From contig OX424561.1 in NCBI GenBank assembly GCA_949152475.1, positions 8,122,001-8,186,000 of the forward strand: a stretch of DNA of 64,000 nucleotides. Direction: 5' to 3'. The notes beneath the pieces were generated by a model. That model was not told the origin of the DNA, did not search any database, and saw only the letters and a program-made list of their open reading frames with translations. The position numbers and the translations under genes are program-made. Positions 22,269 through 34,522 of this stretch are shown one piece after another. Origin of the DNA: Terebella lapidaria. Taxonomy: Eukaryota > Annelida > Polychaeta > Terebellida > Terebellidae. Numbering within the stretch: the stretch's first letter is position 1; each line of letters starts with the position of its first letter.

Positions 22269-22631
22269 TCAGAGTGTTGTTGGAACACGTTTGTTTGCCA
22301 TCCATTTCTTGACCTGACTGACTGTAATCCCTCTGTGTTTGACAATATTTTGGACTACAGCATCACTGGGATAAGGATGGTCAAAATTGTCCATGTACCA
22401 CATCTCCATCATTTCGACAGCTTTGGGGTTTAGGTATCGCTTAGTTGTTGCTTTCATTGATGGAGACAATTTGGTCATATTGTCGGAGTCATATCCACTG
22501 TCTTGAGAATTGTTTGACGCTGGAGCACGAGCGGAGAAATGACTGTCCATATTTGCAGTAAAAGTTTTAGCTTTTGTATCATATTCCCAAGGTCTGAAGA
22601 ATGGACAGGATATTGGGTTTGCTGTTGCCAT
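22269..22631 (-). CDS. TALE homeobox copy, unit 14, truncated (120 aa)
   Basis: Truncated subclass with A25T, T59M, A92V and G100R and the shared 4-bp deletion. It lacks the 25-bp promoter duplication of unit 13. The upstream flank has lost a few bases ('gacgagtgaatcg'). Confidence 0.75.
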   Translation of the reverse strand: MATANPISCPFFRPWEYDTKAKTFTANMDSHFSARAPASNNSQDSGYDSDNMTKLSPSMKATTKRYLNPKAVEMMEMWYMDNFDHPYPSDAVVQNIVKHRGITVSQVKKWMANKRVPTTL

Positions 22632-23963
22632 GTTGCTGCTGAATATATTCACAATTCTGGAGTGAAGGAATGTTTTTTCAAGGAAGTATGCTTGGCATAT
22701 AACTGATGGAAACTGATATGCATTCCATTTATATACCAATTGACAGTGACATGAGCAGTTCTCAGTGTCATACATTTACATTGATGAACTTCATCCAGTC
22801 AATTGACGAGTGAATCGAATGATGACAAGTGCAATTACAGAGTGTCAATGTCAGTTGTTCTTTGAGTTTCAAATCAAGACTTGCTCTCAAAGAGAGTACT
22901 TTGAAGTTTGATTGATCTCTGATGAAAGGCAGTTAATGGAATCAAAAGAAGAAATCAAAGATTAAAAATTTTTAGATGAAAGGTGATCTACATAATCAAA
23001 GTGAATAATGTTCTCTATTGCTTTGAAAATAAACAACACAACTTTGCAGGATCAACGTGAATGACAAGTCAGATGACTTGATTTTCCTGCATAATACTTA
23101 TGCTGAGAGCCATTAACATTAGTTTTGTCGTTTGTCAATGGCACTTTACCATGTAAATGTAATATTGACACCAGCTCACATAGGTGTATAGGATGTTCAG
23201 ATTCAACAAGAAAGAGCAAGTTATACACATTTTGCATTCAGTGTTAATGATGTTTCCAAGCACACAAATAACGACATTGCAATTTCACCAAGACGCTCAC
23301 CAATTGTAAGAAATAATGATTATGAATAATGAAAACTGTACTATAACTAGTATTTACCAAGTAGTTGATGGATATTTTGTACTGTCAGATTTATATAGGG
23401 CATTGTTATTTGATGAGTGCATGTCAATGTCATGTAAAGAATCTATAATGTATGTTTCAAGATTTTGCTATCATTGAAATCGTTTTTTTTTATGCCAACT
23501 GCAAATCTAAGATATAAATTGCTTGGATTAAAACAAAACTCGACCAACCATTTACAGCCAAAAAACTATAGCAGGGTCATCAGTTGCAGACAGTGTGTGA
23601 AATAAGTATGTTTCAGTTGTGCAATCAATGTAATGGGCAAACAGCTGAAATGCAACAATGCAACAAAAGGGAGAGGAACTAGATTTTGTGTATTTTATTT
23701 GAACATGAGCAAAATTGTTATAACATTAGTAACAATCATGAAAATAACAGGTCACTACACTGGTGATAATGCTGGTGTTGGCACTAGAAATGGAGACAAT
23801 TGTTGATTTAAGAAGTCCAATGCCCAAGCTGGATAAAGTGGTTGTTGGTTGATCTTGGATGGAGTAGAAGAATACGGATGGTGTCTGTGTGATGAACGAG
23901 GGGAGAAACGATTCTCTTTCTGTATCCTCTGTAGACGCTTTGGATGTATTGTTCCATTAAATG

Positions 23964-24326
23964 TCAGAGTGTTGTTGGAACACGTTTGTTTGCCATCCAT
24001 TTCTTGACCTGACTGACTGTAATCCCTCCATGTTTGACAATATTTTGGACTGCAGCATCACTGGGATAAGGATGGTCAAAATTGTCCATGTACCACATGT
24101 CCATCATTTCGACAGCTTTGGGGTTTAGGTATCGCTTAGTTGTTGCTTTCGTTGATGGAGACAATTTGGTCATATTGTCAGAGTCATATCCACTGTCTTG
24201 AGAATTGTTTGATGCTGGAGCACGAGCGGAGAAATGACTGTCCATATTTGCAGTAAAAGTTTTAGCTTTTGTATCATATTCCCAAGGTCTGAAGAATGGA
24301 CAGGATATTGGGTTTGCTGTTGCCAT
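23964..24326 (-). CDS. TALE homeobox copy, unit 15, truncated (120 aa)
   Basis: It has the 4-bp deletion and shares E76D with unit 12. It lacks T59M, A92V and G100R, so it belongs to the older-looking truncated subclass, with helix 2 as in the full-length genes. Its upstream flank resembles unit 11 ('tttcatacatttatattta'). Confidence 0.75.
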   Translation of the reverse strand: MATANPISCPFFRPWEYDTKAKTFTANMDSHFSARAPASNNSQDSGYDSDNMTKLSPSTKATTKRYLNPKAVEMMDMWYMDNFDHPYPSDAAVQNIVKHGGITVSQVKKWMANKRVPTTL

Positions 24327-25664
24327 GTTGCTGCTGAATATATTCACAATTCTGGAGTGAAGGAATGTTTTTTCAAGGAAGTATGCTTGGCATATAACTG
24401 ATGGAAACTTATATGCATTCCATTTATATACCAATTGACAGTGACATGAGCAGTTCTCAGTTTCATACATTTATATTTATGAACTTCATCCAGTCAATTG
24501 ACAAGTGAGTGAATCGAATGATGACAAGTGCAATTACAGAGTGTCAATGTCAGTTGTTCTTTGAGTTTCAAATCAAGACTTTTGCTCTCAAAGAGAGTAC
24601 TTTGAAGTTTGATTGATCTCTGATGAAAGGCAGTTAATGGAATCAAAAGAAGAAATCAAAGATTAAAAATTTTTAGATGAAAGGTGATCTACATAATCAA
24701 AGTGAATAATGTTCTCTATTGCTTTGAAAAAAAACAACACAACTTTGCAGGATCAACGTGAATGACAAGTCAGATGACTTGATTTTCCTGCATAATACTT
24801 ATGCTGAGAGCCATTAACATTAGTTTTGTCGTTTGTCAATGGCACTTTACCATGTAAATGTAATATTGACACCAGCTCACATAGGTGTATAGGATGTTCA
24901 GATTCAACAAGAAAGAGCAAGTTATACACATTTTGCATTCAGTGTTAATGATGTTTCAAAGCACACAAATAACGACATTGCAATTTCACCAAGACGCTCA
25001 CCAATTGTAAGAAATAATGATTATGAATAATGAAAACTGTACTATAACTAGTATTTACCAAGTAGTTGATGGATATTTTGTACTGTCTGATTTATATAGG
25101 GCATTGTTATTTGATGAGTGCATGTCAATGTCATGTAAAGAATCTATAATGTATGTTTCAAGATTTTGCTATCATTGAAATCGTTTTTTTTTATGCCAAC
25201 TGCAAATCTAAGATATAAATTGCTTGGATTAAAACAAAACTCGACCAACCATTTACAGCCAAAAAACTATAGCAGGGTCATCAGTTGCAGACAGTGTGTG
25301 AAATAAGTATGTTTCAGTTGTGCAATCAATGTAATGGGCAAACAGCTCAAATGCAACAATGCAACAAAAGGGAGAGGAACTAGATTTTGTGTATTTTATT
25401 TGAACATGAGCAAAATTGTTATAACATTAGTAACAATCATGAAAATAACAGGTCACTACACTGGTGATAATGCTGGTGTTGGCACTAGAAATGGAGACAA
25501 TTGTTGATTTAAGAAGTCCAATGCCCAAGCTGGATAAAGTGGTTGTTGGTTGATCTTGGATGGAGTAGAAGAATACGGATGGTGTCTGTGTGATGAACGA
25601 GGGGAGAAACGATTCTCTTTCTGTATCCTCTGTAGACGCTTTGGATGTATTGTTCCATTAAATG

Positions 25665-26027
25665 TCAGAGTGTTGTTGGAACACGTTTGTTTGCCATCCA
25701 TTTCTTGACCTGACTGACTGTAATCCCTCTGTGTTTGACAATATTTTGGACTACAGCATCACTGGGATAAGGATGGTCAAAATTGTCCATGTACCACATC
25801 TCCATCATTTCGACAGCTTTGGGGTTTAGGTATCGCTTAGTTGTTGCTTTCATTGATGGAGACAATTTGGTCATATTGTCGGAGTCATATCCACTGTCTT
25901 GAGAATTGTTTGACGCTGGAGCACGAGCGGAGAAATGACTGTCCATATTTGCAGTAAAAGATTTAGCTTTTGTATCATATTCCCAAGGTCTGAAGAATGG
26001 ACAGGATATTGGGTTTGCTGTTGCCAT
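25665..26027 (-). CDS. TALE homeobox copy, unit 16, truncated (120 aa)
   Basis: Near-duplicate of unit 13 at an offset of 5121 bp, including the 25-bp duplication upstream of the TATA box. One private change, T23S, arose after that duplication. Confidence 0.75.
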   Translation of the reverse strand: MATANPISCPFFRPWEYDTKAKSFTANMDSHFSARAPASNNSQDSGYDSDNMTKLSPSMKATTKRYLNPKAVEMMEMWYMDNFDHPYPSDAVVQNIVKHRGITVSQVKKWMANKRVPTTL

Positions 26028-27389
26028 GTTGCTGCTGTATATATTCACAATTCTGGAGTGAAGGAATGTTTTTTCAAGGAAGTATGCTTGGCATATAACT
26101 GATGGAAACTGATATGCATTCCATTTATATACCAATTGACAGTGACATGAGCAGTCCTCAGTGTCATACATTAATATCGATGAACTTGTCATACATTTAT
26201 ATCGATGAACTTCATCCAGTCAATTGACAAGTGAGTGAATCGAATGATGACAAGTGCAATTACAGAGTGTCAATGTCAGTTGTTTTTTGAGTTTCAAATC
26301 AAGACTTTTGCTCTCAAAGAGAGTACTTTGAAGTTTGATTGATCTCTGGTGAAAGGCAGTTAATGGGATCAAAAGAAGAAATCAAAGATTAACAAATTTT
26401 AGATGAAAGGTGATCTACATAATCAAAGTGAATAATGTTCTCTATTGCTTTGAAAATAAACAACACAACTTTGCAGGATCAACGTGAATGACAAGTCAGA
26501 TGACTTGATTTTCCTGCATAATACTTATTCTGAGGGCCATTAACATTAGTGTTGTCGTTTGTCAATGGCACTTTACCATGTAAATGTAATATTGACACCT
26601 GCTCACATAGGTGTATAGGATGTTCAGATTCAACAAGAAAGAGCAAGTTATACACATTTTGCATTCAGTGTTAATGATGTTTCCAAGCACACAAATAACG
26701 ACATTGCAATTTCACCAAGACGCTCACCAATTGTAAGAAATAATGATTATGAATAATGAAAACTGTACTATAACTAGTATTTACCAAGTAGTTGATGGAT
26801 ATTTTGTACTGTCTGATTTATATAGGGCATTGTTATTTGATGAGTGCATGTCAATGTCATGTAAAGAATCTATAATGTATGTTTCAAGATTTTGCTATCA
26901 TTGAAATCGTTTTTTTTATGCCAACTGCAAATCTAAGATATAAATTGCTTGGATTAAAACAAAACTCGACCAACCATTTACAGCCAAAAAACTATAGCAG
27001 GGTCATCAGTTGCAGACAGTGTGTGAAATAAGTATGTTTCAGTTGTGCAATCAATGTAATGGGCAAACAGCTCAAATGCAACAATGCAACAAAAGGGAGA
27101 GGAACTAGATTTTGTGTATTTTATTTGAACATGAGCAAAATTGTTATAACATTAGTAACAATCATGAAAATAACAGGTCACTACACTGGTGATAATGCTG
27201 GTGTTGGCACTAGAAATGGAGACAATTGTTGATTTAAGAAGTCCAATGCCCAAGCTGGATAAAGTGGTTGTTGGTTGATCTTGGATGGAGTAGAAGAATA
27301 CGGATGGTGTCTGTGTGATGAACGAGGGGAGAAACGATTCTCTTTCTGTATCCTCTGTAGACGCTTTGGATGTATTGTTCCATTAAATG

Positions 27390-27752
27390 TCAGAGTGTTG
27401 TTGGAACACGTTTGTTTGCCATCCATTTCTTGACCTGACTGACTGTAATCCCTCTGTGTTTGACAATATTTTGGACTACAGCATCACTGGGATAAGGATG
27501 GTCAAAATTGTCCATGTACCACATCTCCATCATTTCGACAGCTTTGGGGTTTAGGTATCGCTTAGTTGTTGCTTTCATTGATGGAGACAATTTGGTCATA
27601 TTGTCGGAGTCATATCCACTGTCTTGAGAATTGTTTGACGCTGGAGCACGAGCGGAGAAATGACTGTCCATATTTGCAGTAAAAGTTTTAGCTTTTGTAT
27701 CATATTCCCAAGGTCTGAAGAATGGACAGGATATTGGGTTTGCTGTTGCCAT
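27390..27752 (-). CDS. TALE homeobox copy, unit 17, truncated (120 aa)
   Basis: Near-duplicate of unit 14 at an offset of 5121 bp, with A25T, T59M, A92V and G100R and the 4-bp deletion. Core promoter and AATAAA are intact. Confidence 0.75.
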   Translation of the reverse strand: MATANPISCPFFRPWEYDTKAKTFTANMDSHFSARAPASNNSQDSGYDSDNMTKLSPSMKATTKRYLNPKAVEMMEMWYMDNFDHPYPSDAVVQNIVKHRGITVSQVKKWMANKRVPTTL

Positions 27753-29089
27753 GTTGCTGCTGAATATATTCACAATTCTGGAGTGAAGGAATGTTTTTTC
27801 AAGGAAGTATGCTTGGCATATAACTGATGGAAACTGATATGCATTCCATTTATATACCAATTGACAGTGACATGAGCAGTCCTCAGTGTCATACATTTAT
27901 ATTGATGAACTTCATCCAGTCAATTGACAAGTGAGTGAATCGAATGATGACAAGTGCAATTACAGAGTGTCAATGTCAGTTGTTCTTTGAGTTTCAAATC
28001 AAGACTTTTGCTCTCAAAGAGAGTACTTTGAAGTTTGATTGATCTCTGATGAAAGGCAGTTAATGGAATCAAAAGAAGAAATCAAAGATTAAAAATTTTT
28101 AGATGAAAGGTGATCTACATAATCAAAGTGAATAATGTTCTCTATTGCTTTGAAAATAAACAACACAACTTTGCAGGATCAACGTGAATGACAAGTCAGA
28201 TGACTTGATTTTCCTGCATAATACTTATGCTGAGAGCCATTAACATTAGTTTTGTCGTTTGTCAATGGCACTTTACCATGTAAATGTAATATTGACACCA
28301 GCTCACATAGGTGTATAGGATGTTCAGATTCAACAAGAAAGAGCAAGTTATACACATTTTGCATTCAGTGTTAATGATGTTTCCAAGCACACAAATAACG
28401 ACATTGCAATTTCACCAAGACGCTCACCAATTGTAAGAAATAATGATTATGAATAATGAAAACTGTACTATAACTAGTATTTACCAAGTAGTTGATGGAT
28501 ATTTTGTATTGTCAGATTTATATAGGACATTGTTATTTGATGAGTGCATGTCAATGTCATGTAAAGAATCTATAATGTATGTTTCAAGATTTTGCTATCA
28601 TTGAAATCGTTTTTTTTATGCCAACTGCAAATCTAAGATATAAATTGCTTGGATTAAAACAAAACTCGACCAACCATTTACAGCCAAAAAACTATAGCAG
28701 GGTCATCAGTTGCAGACAGTGTGTGAAATAAGTATGTTTCAGTTGTGCAATCAATGTAATGGGCAAACAGCTGAAATGCAACAATGCAACAAAAGGGAGA
28801 GGAACTAGATTTTGTGTATTTTATTTGAACATGAGCAAAATTGTTATAACATTAGTAACAATCATGAAAATAACAGGTCACTACACTGGTGATAATGCTG
28901 GTGTTGGCACTAGAAATGGAGACAATTGTTGATTTAAGAAGTCCAATGCCCAAGCTGGATAAAGTGGTTGTTGGTTGATCTTGGATGGAGTAGAAGAATA
29001 CGGATGGTGTCTGTGTGATGAACGAGGGGAGAAACGATTCTCTTTCTGTATCCTCTGTAGACGCTTTGGATGTATTGTTCCATTAAATG

Positions 29090-29452
29090 TCAGAGTGTTG
29101 TTGGAACACGTTTGTTTGCCATCCATTTCTTGACCTGACTGACTGTAATCCCTCTGTGTTTGACAATATTTTGGACTACAGCATCACTGGGATAAGGATG
29201 GTCAAAATTGTCCATGTACCACATCTCCATCATTTCGACAGCTTTGGGGTTTAGGTATCGCTTAGTTGTTGCTTTCATTGATGGAGACAATTTGGTCATA
29301 TTGTCGGAGTCATATCCACTGTCTTGAGAATTGTTTGACGCTGGAGCACGAGCGGAGAAATGACTGTCCATATTTGCAGTAAAAGTTTTAGCTTTTGTAT
29401 CATATTCCCAAGGTCTGAAGAATGGACAGGATATTGGGTTTGCTGTTGCCAT
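29090..29452 (-). CDS. TALE homeobox copy, unit 18, truncated (120 aa)
   Basis: Truncated subclass with T59M, A92V, G100R and the 4-bp deletion. A change in the leader ('aacttatgg' for 'aactgatgg') puts a stop in the frame upstream of the chosen ATG and also alters the initiator (TCAGTT to TAAGTT). The stop supports translation beginning at the ATG at 29452 and not further upstream. Confidence 0.72.
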   Translation of the reverse strand: MATANPISCPFFRPWEYDTKAKTFTANMDSHFSARAPASNNSQDSGYDSDNMTKLSPSMKATTKRYLNPKAVEMMEMWYMDNFDHPYPSDAVVQNIVKHRGITVSQVKKWMANKRVPTTL

Positions 29453-30581
29453 GTTGCTGCTGAATATATTCACAATTCTGGAGTGAAGGAATGTTTTTTC
29501 AAGGAAGTATGCTTGGCATATAACTTATGGAAACTGATATGCATTCCATTTATATACCAATTGACAGTGACATGAGCAGTCCTCAGTGTCATACATTTAT
29601 ATTGATGAACTTCATCCAGTCAATTGACAAGTGAGTGAATCGAATGATGACAAGTGCAATTACAGAGTGTCAATGTCAGTTGTTCTTTGAGTTTCAAATC
29701 AAGACTTTTGCTCTCAAAGAGAGTACTTTGAAGTTTGATTGATCTCTGATGAAAGGCAGTTAATGGAATCAAAAGAAGAAATCAAAGATTAAAAATTTTT
29801 AGATGAAAGGTGATCTACATAATCAAAGTGAATAATGTTCTCTATTGCTTTGAAAATAAACAACACAACTTTGCAGGATCAACGTGAATGACAAGTCAGA
29901 TGACTTGATTTTCCTGCATAATACTTATGCTGAGAGCCATTAACATTAGTTTTGTCGTTTGTCAATGGCACTTTACCATGTAAATGTAATATTGACACCA
30001 GCTCACATAGGTGTATAGGATGTTCAGATTCAACAAGAAAGAGCAAGTTATACACATTTTGCATTCAGTGTTAATGATGTTTCCAAGCACACAAATAACG
30101 ACATTGCAATTTCACCAAGACGCTCACCAATTGTAAGAAATAATGATTATGAATAATGAAAACTGTACTATAACTAGTATTTACCAAGTAGTTGATGGAT
30201 ATTTTGTATTGTCAGATTTATATAGGGCATTTTTATTTGATGAGTGCATGTCAATGTCATGTAAAGAATCTATAATGTATGTTTCAAGATTTTGCTATCA
30301 TTGAAATCGTTTTTTTTTATGCCAACTGCAAATCTAAGATATAAATTGCTGGGATTAAAACAAAACTCGACCAACCATTTACAGCCAAAAAACTATAGCA
30401 GGGTCATCAGTTGCAGACAGTGTGTGAAATAAGTATGTTTCAGTTGTGCATTCAATGTAATGGGCAAACAGCTGAAATGCAACAATGCAACAAAAGGAAG
30501 AGGAACTAGATTTTGTGTATTTTAATTGAACATGAGCAAAATTGTTATAACATTAGTAACAATCATGAAAATAACAGGTCA

Positions 30582-31137
30582 CTACACTGGTGATAATGCT
30601 GGTGTTGGCACTAGAAATGGAGACAATTGTTGATTTAAGAAGTCCAATGCCCAAGCTGGATAAAGTGGTTGTTGGTTGATCTTGGATGGAGTAGAAGAAT
30701 ACGGATGGTGTCTGTGTAATGAACGAGGGGAGAAACGATGCTCTTTCTGTATCCTCTGTAGACGCTTTGGATGTATTGTTCCATTAAATGTCAAAGTGTT
30801 GTTGGAACGAACACGTTTGTTTGCCATCCATTTCTTGACCTGACTGACTGTAATCCCTCCGTGTTTGACAATATTTTGGACTGCAGCATCACTGGGATAA
30901 GGTGGTCAAAATTGTCCATGTAATACATCTCAATCATAGGTATCGCTTAGTTGTTGCTTTCGTTGATGGAGACAATTTGGTCATATTGTCGGAGTCATAT
31001 CCACTGTCTTGGGAATTGTTTGATGTTGTAGCACGAGCGGAGAAATGACTGTCCATATTTGGAGCAAAAATTTCAGCTTTTGTGTCATATTCCCAAGGTC
31101 TGAAGAATGGACAGGATATTGGATTTGCTGTTGCCAT
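30582..31137 (-). pseudogene. TALE homeobox pseudogene, unit 19 (broken inside the homeodomain)
   Basis: The start and the first about 65 codons are readable. A deletion of about 20 bp near 30938 and a one-base loss near 30903 then disrupt homeodomain helices 1 and 2. The sequence coding for helix 3 and the tail is still present in another frame without the 4-bp deletion of its neighbours. D-to-E and A-to-P type changes before the homeodomain are in excess, as expected for relaxed constraint. The poly(A) signal is ATTAAA. Confidence 0.85.
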
Positions 31138-32474
31138 GTTGCTGCTGAATATGTTCACAATTCTGAAGTGAAGGAATGTCTTTTCAAGGAAGTGTGCTTG
31201 GTATACAACTGATGGAAACTGATATGCATTCCATTTATATACCAATTGACAGTGACATGAGCAGTTCTCAGTGTCATACATTTATATTGATGAACTTCAT
31301 CCAGTCAATTGACAAGTGAGTGAATCGAATGATGATAAGTGCAATTACAGAGTGTCAATGTCAGTTGTTCTTTGAGTTTCAAATCAAGACTTTTGCTCTC
31401 AAAGAGAGTACTTTGAAGTTTGATTGATCTCTGATGAAAGGCAGTTAATGGAATCAAAAGAAGAAATCAAAGATTAAAAATTTTTAGATGAAAGGTGATC
31501 TACATAATCAAAGTGAATAATGTTCTCTATTGCTTTGAAAATAAACAACACAACTTTGCAGGATCAACGTGAATGACAAGTCAGATGACTTGATTTTCCT
31601 GCATAATACTTATGCTGAGAGCCATTAACATTAGTTTTGTCGTTTGTCAATGGCACTTTACCATGTAAATGTAATATTGACACCAGCTCACATAGGTGTA
31701 TAGGATGTTCAGATTCAACAAGAAAGAGCAAGTTATACACATTTTGCATTCAGTGTTAATGATGTTTCCAAGCACACAAATAACGACATTGCAATTTCAC
31801 CAAGACGCTCACCAATTGTAAGAAATAATGATTATGAATAATGAAAACTGTACTATAACTAGTATTTACCAAGTAGTTGATGGATATTTTGTATTGTCAG
31901 ATTTATATAGGACATTGTTATTTGATGAGTGCATGTCAATGTCATGTAAAGAATCTATAATGTATGTTTCAAGATTTTGCTATCATTGAAATCGTTTTTT
32001 TTATGCCAACTGCAAATCTAAGATATAAATTGCTTGGATTAAAACAAAACTCGACCAACCATTTACAGCCAAAAAACTATAGCAGGGTCATCAGTTGCAG
32101 ACAGTGTGTGAAATAAGTATGTTTCAGTTGTGCAATCAATGTAATGGGCAAACAGCTCAAATGCAACAATGCAACAAAAGGGAGAGGAACTAGATTTTGT
32201 GTATTTTATTTGAACATGAGCAAAATTGTTATAACATTAGTAACAATCATGAAAATAACAGGTCACTACACTGGTGATAATGCTGGTGTTGGCACTAGAA
32301 ATGGAGACAATTGTTGATTTAAGAAGTCCAATGCCCAAGCTGGATAAAGTGGTTGTTGGTTGATCTTGGATGGAGTAGAAGAATACGGATGGTGTCTGTG
32401 TGATGAACGAGGGGAGAAACGATTCTCTTTCTGTATCCTCTGTAGACGCTTTGGATGTATTGTTCCATTAAATG

Positions 32475-32837
32475 TCAGAGTGTTGTTGGAACACGTTTGT
32501 TTGCCATCCATTTCTTGACCTGACTGACTGTAATCCCTCTGTGTTTGACAATATTTTGGACTACAGCATCACTGGGATAAGGATGGTCAAAATTGTCCAT
32601 GTACCACATCTCCATCATTTCGACAGCTTTGGGGTTTAGGTATCGCTTAGTTGTTGCTTTCATTGATGGAGACAATTTGGTCATATTGTCGGAGTCATAT
32701 CCACTGTCTTGAGAATTGTTTGACGCTGGAGCACGAGCGGAGAAATGACTGTCCATATTTGCAGTAAAAGTTTTAGCTTTTGTATCATATTCCCAAGGTC
32801 TGAAGAATGGACAGGATATTGGGTTTGCTGTTGCCAT
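32475..32837 (-). CDS. TALE homeobox copy, unit 20, truncated (120 aa)
   Basis: Copy of unit 18 at an offset of 3385 bp, with the same 4-bp deletion, the same T59M, A92V and G100R, and the same leader stop. A nearby difference ('cagctcaaatg' for 'cagctgaaatg') separates the two. Confidence 0.72.
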   Translation of the reverse strand: MATANPISCPFFRPWEYDTKAKTFTANMDSHFSARAPASNNSQDSGYDSDNMTKLSPSMKATTKRYLNPKAVEMMEMWYMDNFDHPYPSDAVVQNIVKHRGITVSQVKKWMANKRVPTTL

Positions 32838-33966
32838 GTTGCTGCTGAATATATTCACAATTCTGGAGTGAAGGAATGTTTTTTCAAGGAAGTATGCTTG
32901 GCATATAACTTATGGAAACTGATATGCATTCCATTTATATACCAATTGACAGTGACATGAGCAGTCCTCAGTGTCATACATTTATATTGATGAACTTCAT
33001 CCAGTCAATTGACAAGTGAGTGAATCGAATGATGACAAGTGCAATTACAGAGTGTCAATGTCAGTTGTTCTTTGAGTTTCAAATCAAGACTTTTGCTCTC
33101 AAAGAGAGTACTTTGAAGTTTGATTGATCTCTGATGAAAGGCAGTTAATGGAATCAAAAGAAGAAATCAAAGATTAAAAATTTTTAGATGAAAGGTGATC
33201 TACATAATCAAAGTGAATAATGTTCTCTATTGCTTTGAAAATAGACAACACAACTTTGCAGGATCAACGTGAATGACAAGTCAGATGACTTGATTTTCCT
33301 GCATAATACTTATGCTGAGAGCCATTAACATTAGTTTTGTCGTTTGTCAATGGCACTTTACCATGTAAATGTAATATTGACACCAGCTCACATAGGTGTA
33401 TAGGATGTTCAGATTCAACAAGAAAGAGCAAGTTATACACATTTTGCATTCAGTGTTAATGATGTTTCCAAGCACACAAATAACGACATTGCAATTTCAC
33501 CAAGACGCTCACCAATTGTAAGAAATAATGATTATGAATAATGAAAACTGTACTATAACTAGTATTTACCAAGTAGTTGATGGATATTTTGTATTGTCAG
33601 ATTTATATAGGGCATTTTTATTTGATGAGTGCATGTCAATGTCATGTAAAGAATCTATAATGTATGTTTCAAGATTTTGCTATCATTGAAATCGTTTTTT
33701 TTTATGCCAACTGCAAATCTAAGATATAAATTGCTGGGATTAAAACAAAACTCGACCAACCATTTACAGCCAAAAAACTATAGCAGGGTCATCAGTTGCA
33801 GACAGTGTGTGAAATAAGTATGTTTCAGTTGTGCATTCAATGTAATGGGCAAACAGCTGAAATGCAACAATGCAACAAAAGGAAGAGGAACTAGATTTTG
33901 TGTATTTTAATTGAACATGAGCAAAATTGTTATAACATTAGTAACAATCATGAAAATAACAGGTCA

Positions 33967-34522
33967 CTACACTGGTGATAATGCTGGTGTTGGCACTAGA
34001 AATGGAGACAATTGTTGATTTAAGAAGTCCAATGCCCAAGCTGGATAAAGTGGTTGTTGGTTGATCTTGGATGGAGTAGAAGAATACGGATGGTGTCTGT
34101 GTAATGAACGAGGGGAGAAACGATGCTCTTTCTGTATCCTCTGTAGACGCTTTGGATGTATTGTTCCATTAAATGTCAAAGTGTTGTTGGAACGAACACG
34201 TTTGTTTGCCATCCATTTCTTGACCTGACTGACTGTAATCCCTCCGTGTTTGACAATATTTTGGACTGCAGCATCACTGGGATAAGGTGGTCAAAATTGT
34301 CCATGTAATACATCTCAATCATAGGTATCGCTTAGTTGTTGCTTTCGTTGATGGAGACAATTTGGTCATATTGTCGGAGTCATATCCACTGTCTTGGGAA
34401 TTGTTTGATGTTGTAGCACGAGCGGAGAAATGACTGTCCATATTTGGAGCAAAAATTTCAGCTTTTGTGTCATATTCCCAAGGTCTGAAGAATGGACAGG
34501 ATATTGGATTTGCTGTTGCCAT
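33967..34522 (-). pseudogene. TALE homeobox pseudogene, unit 21 (copy of unit 19)
   Basis: It carries the same two homeodomain deletions and the same substitutions as unit 19, so it was dead before it was duplicated. Its upstream flank crosses the array edge near 34810, beyond which the sequence is clearly diverged, although both ATCAAAG sites remain. Confidence 0.85.

Larger units (their letters stand above)
17906..28178. repeat. Higher-order repeat: units 12-14 duplicated as units 15-17
   Basis: Units 13 and 16 share private variants (a duplicated 25-bp 'gtcatacattt...gaactt' piece upstream of the TATA box, and 'ctgctgtatatattc'). The offset from unit 13 to 16 is 5121 bp, and from unit 14 to 17 also 5121 bp. 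Units 12 and 15 share E76D. A three-unit block was therefore copied after its members had diverged. Unit 12 also has the 25-bp duplication (19316-19365), while unit 15 does not. Confidence 0.8.
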
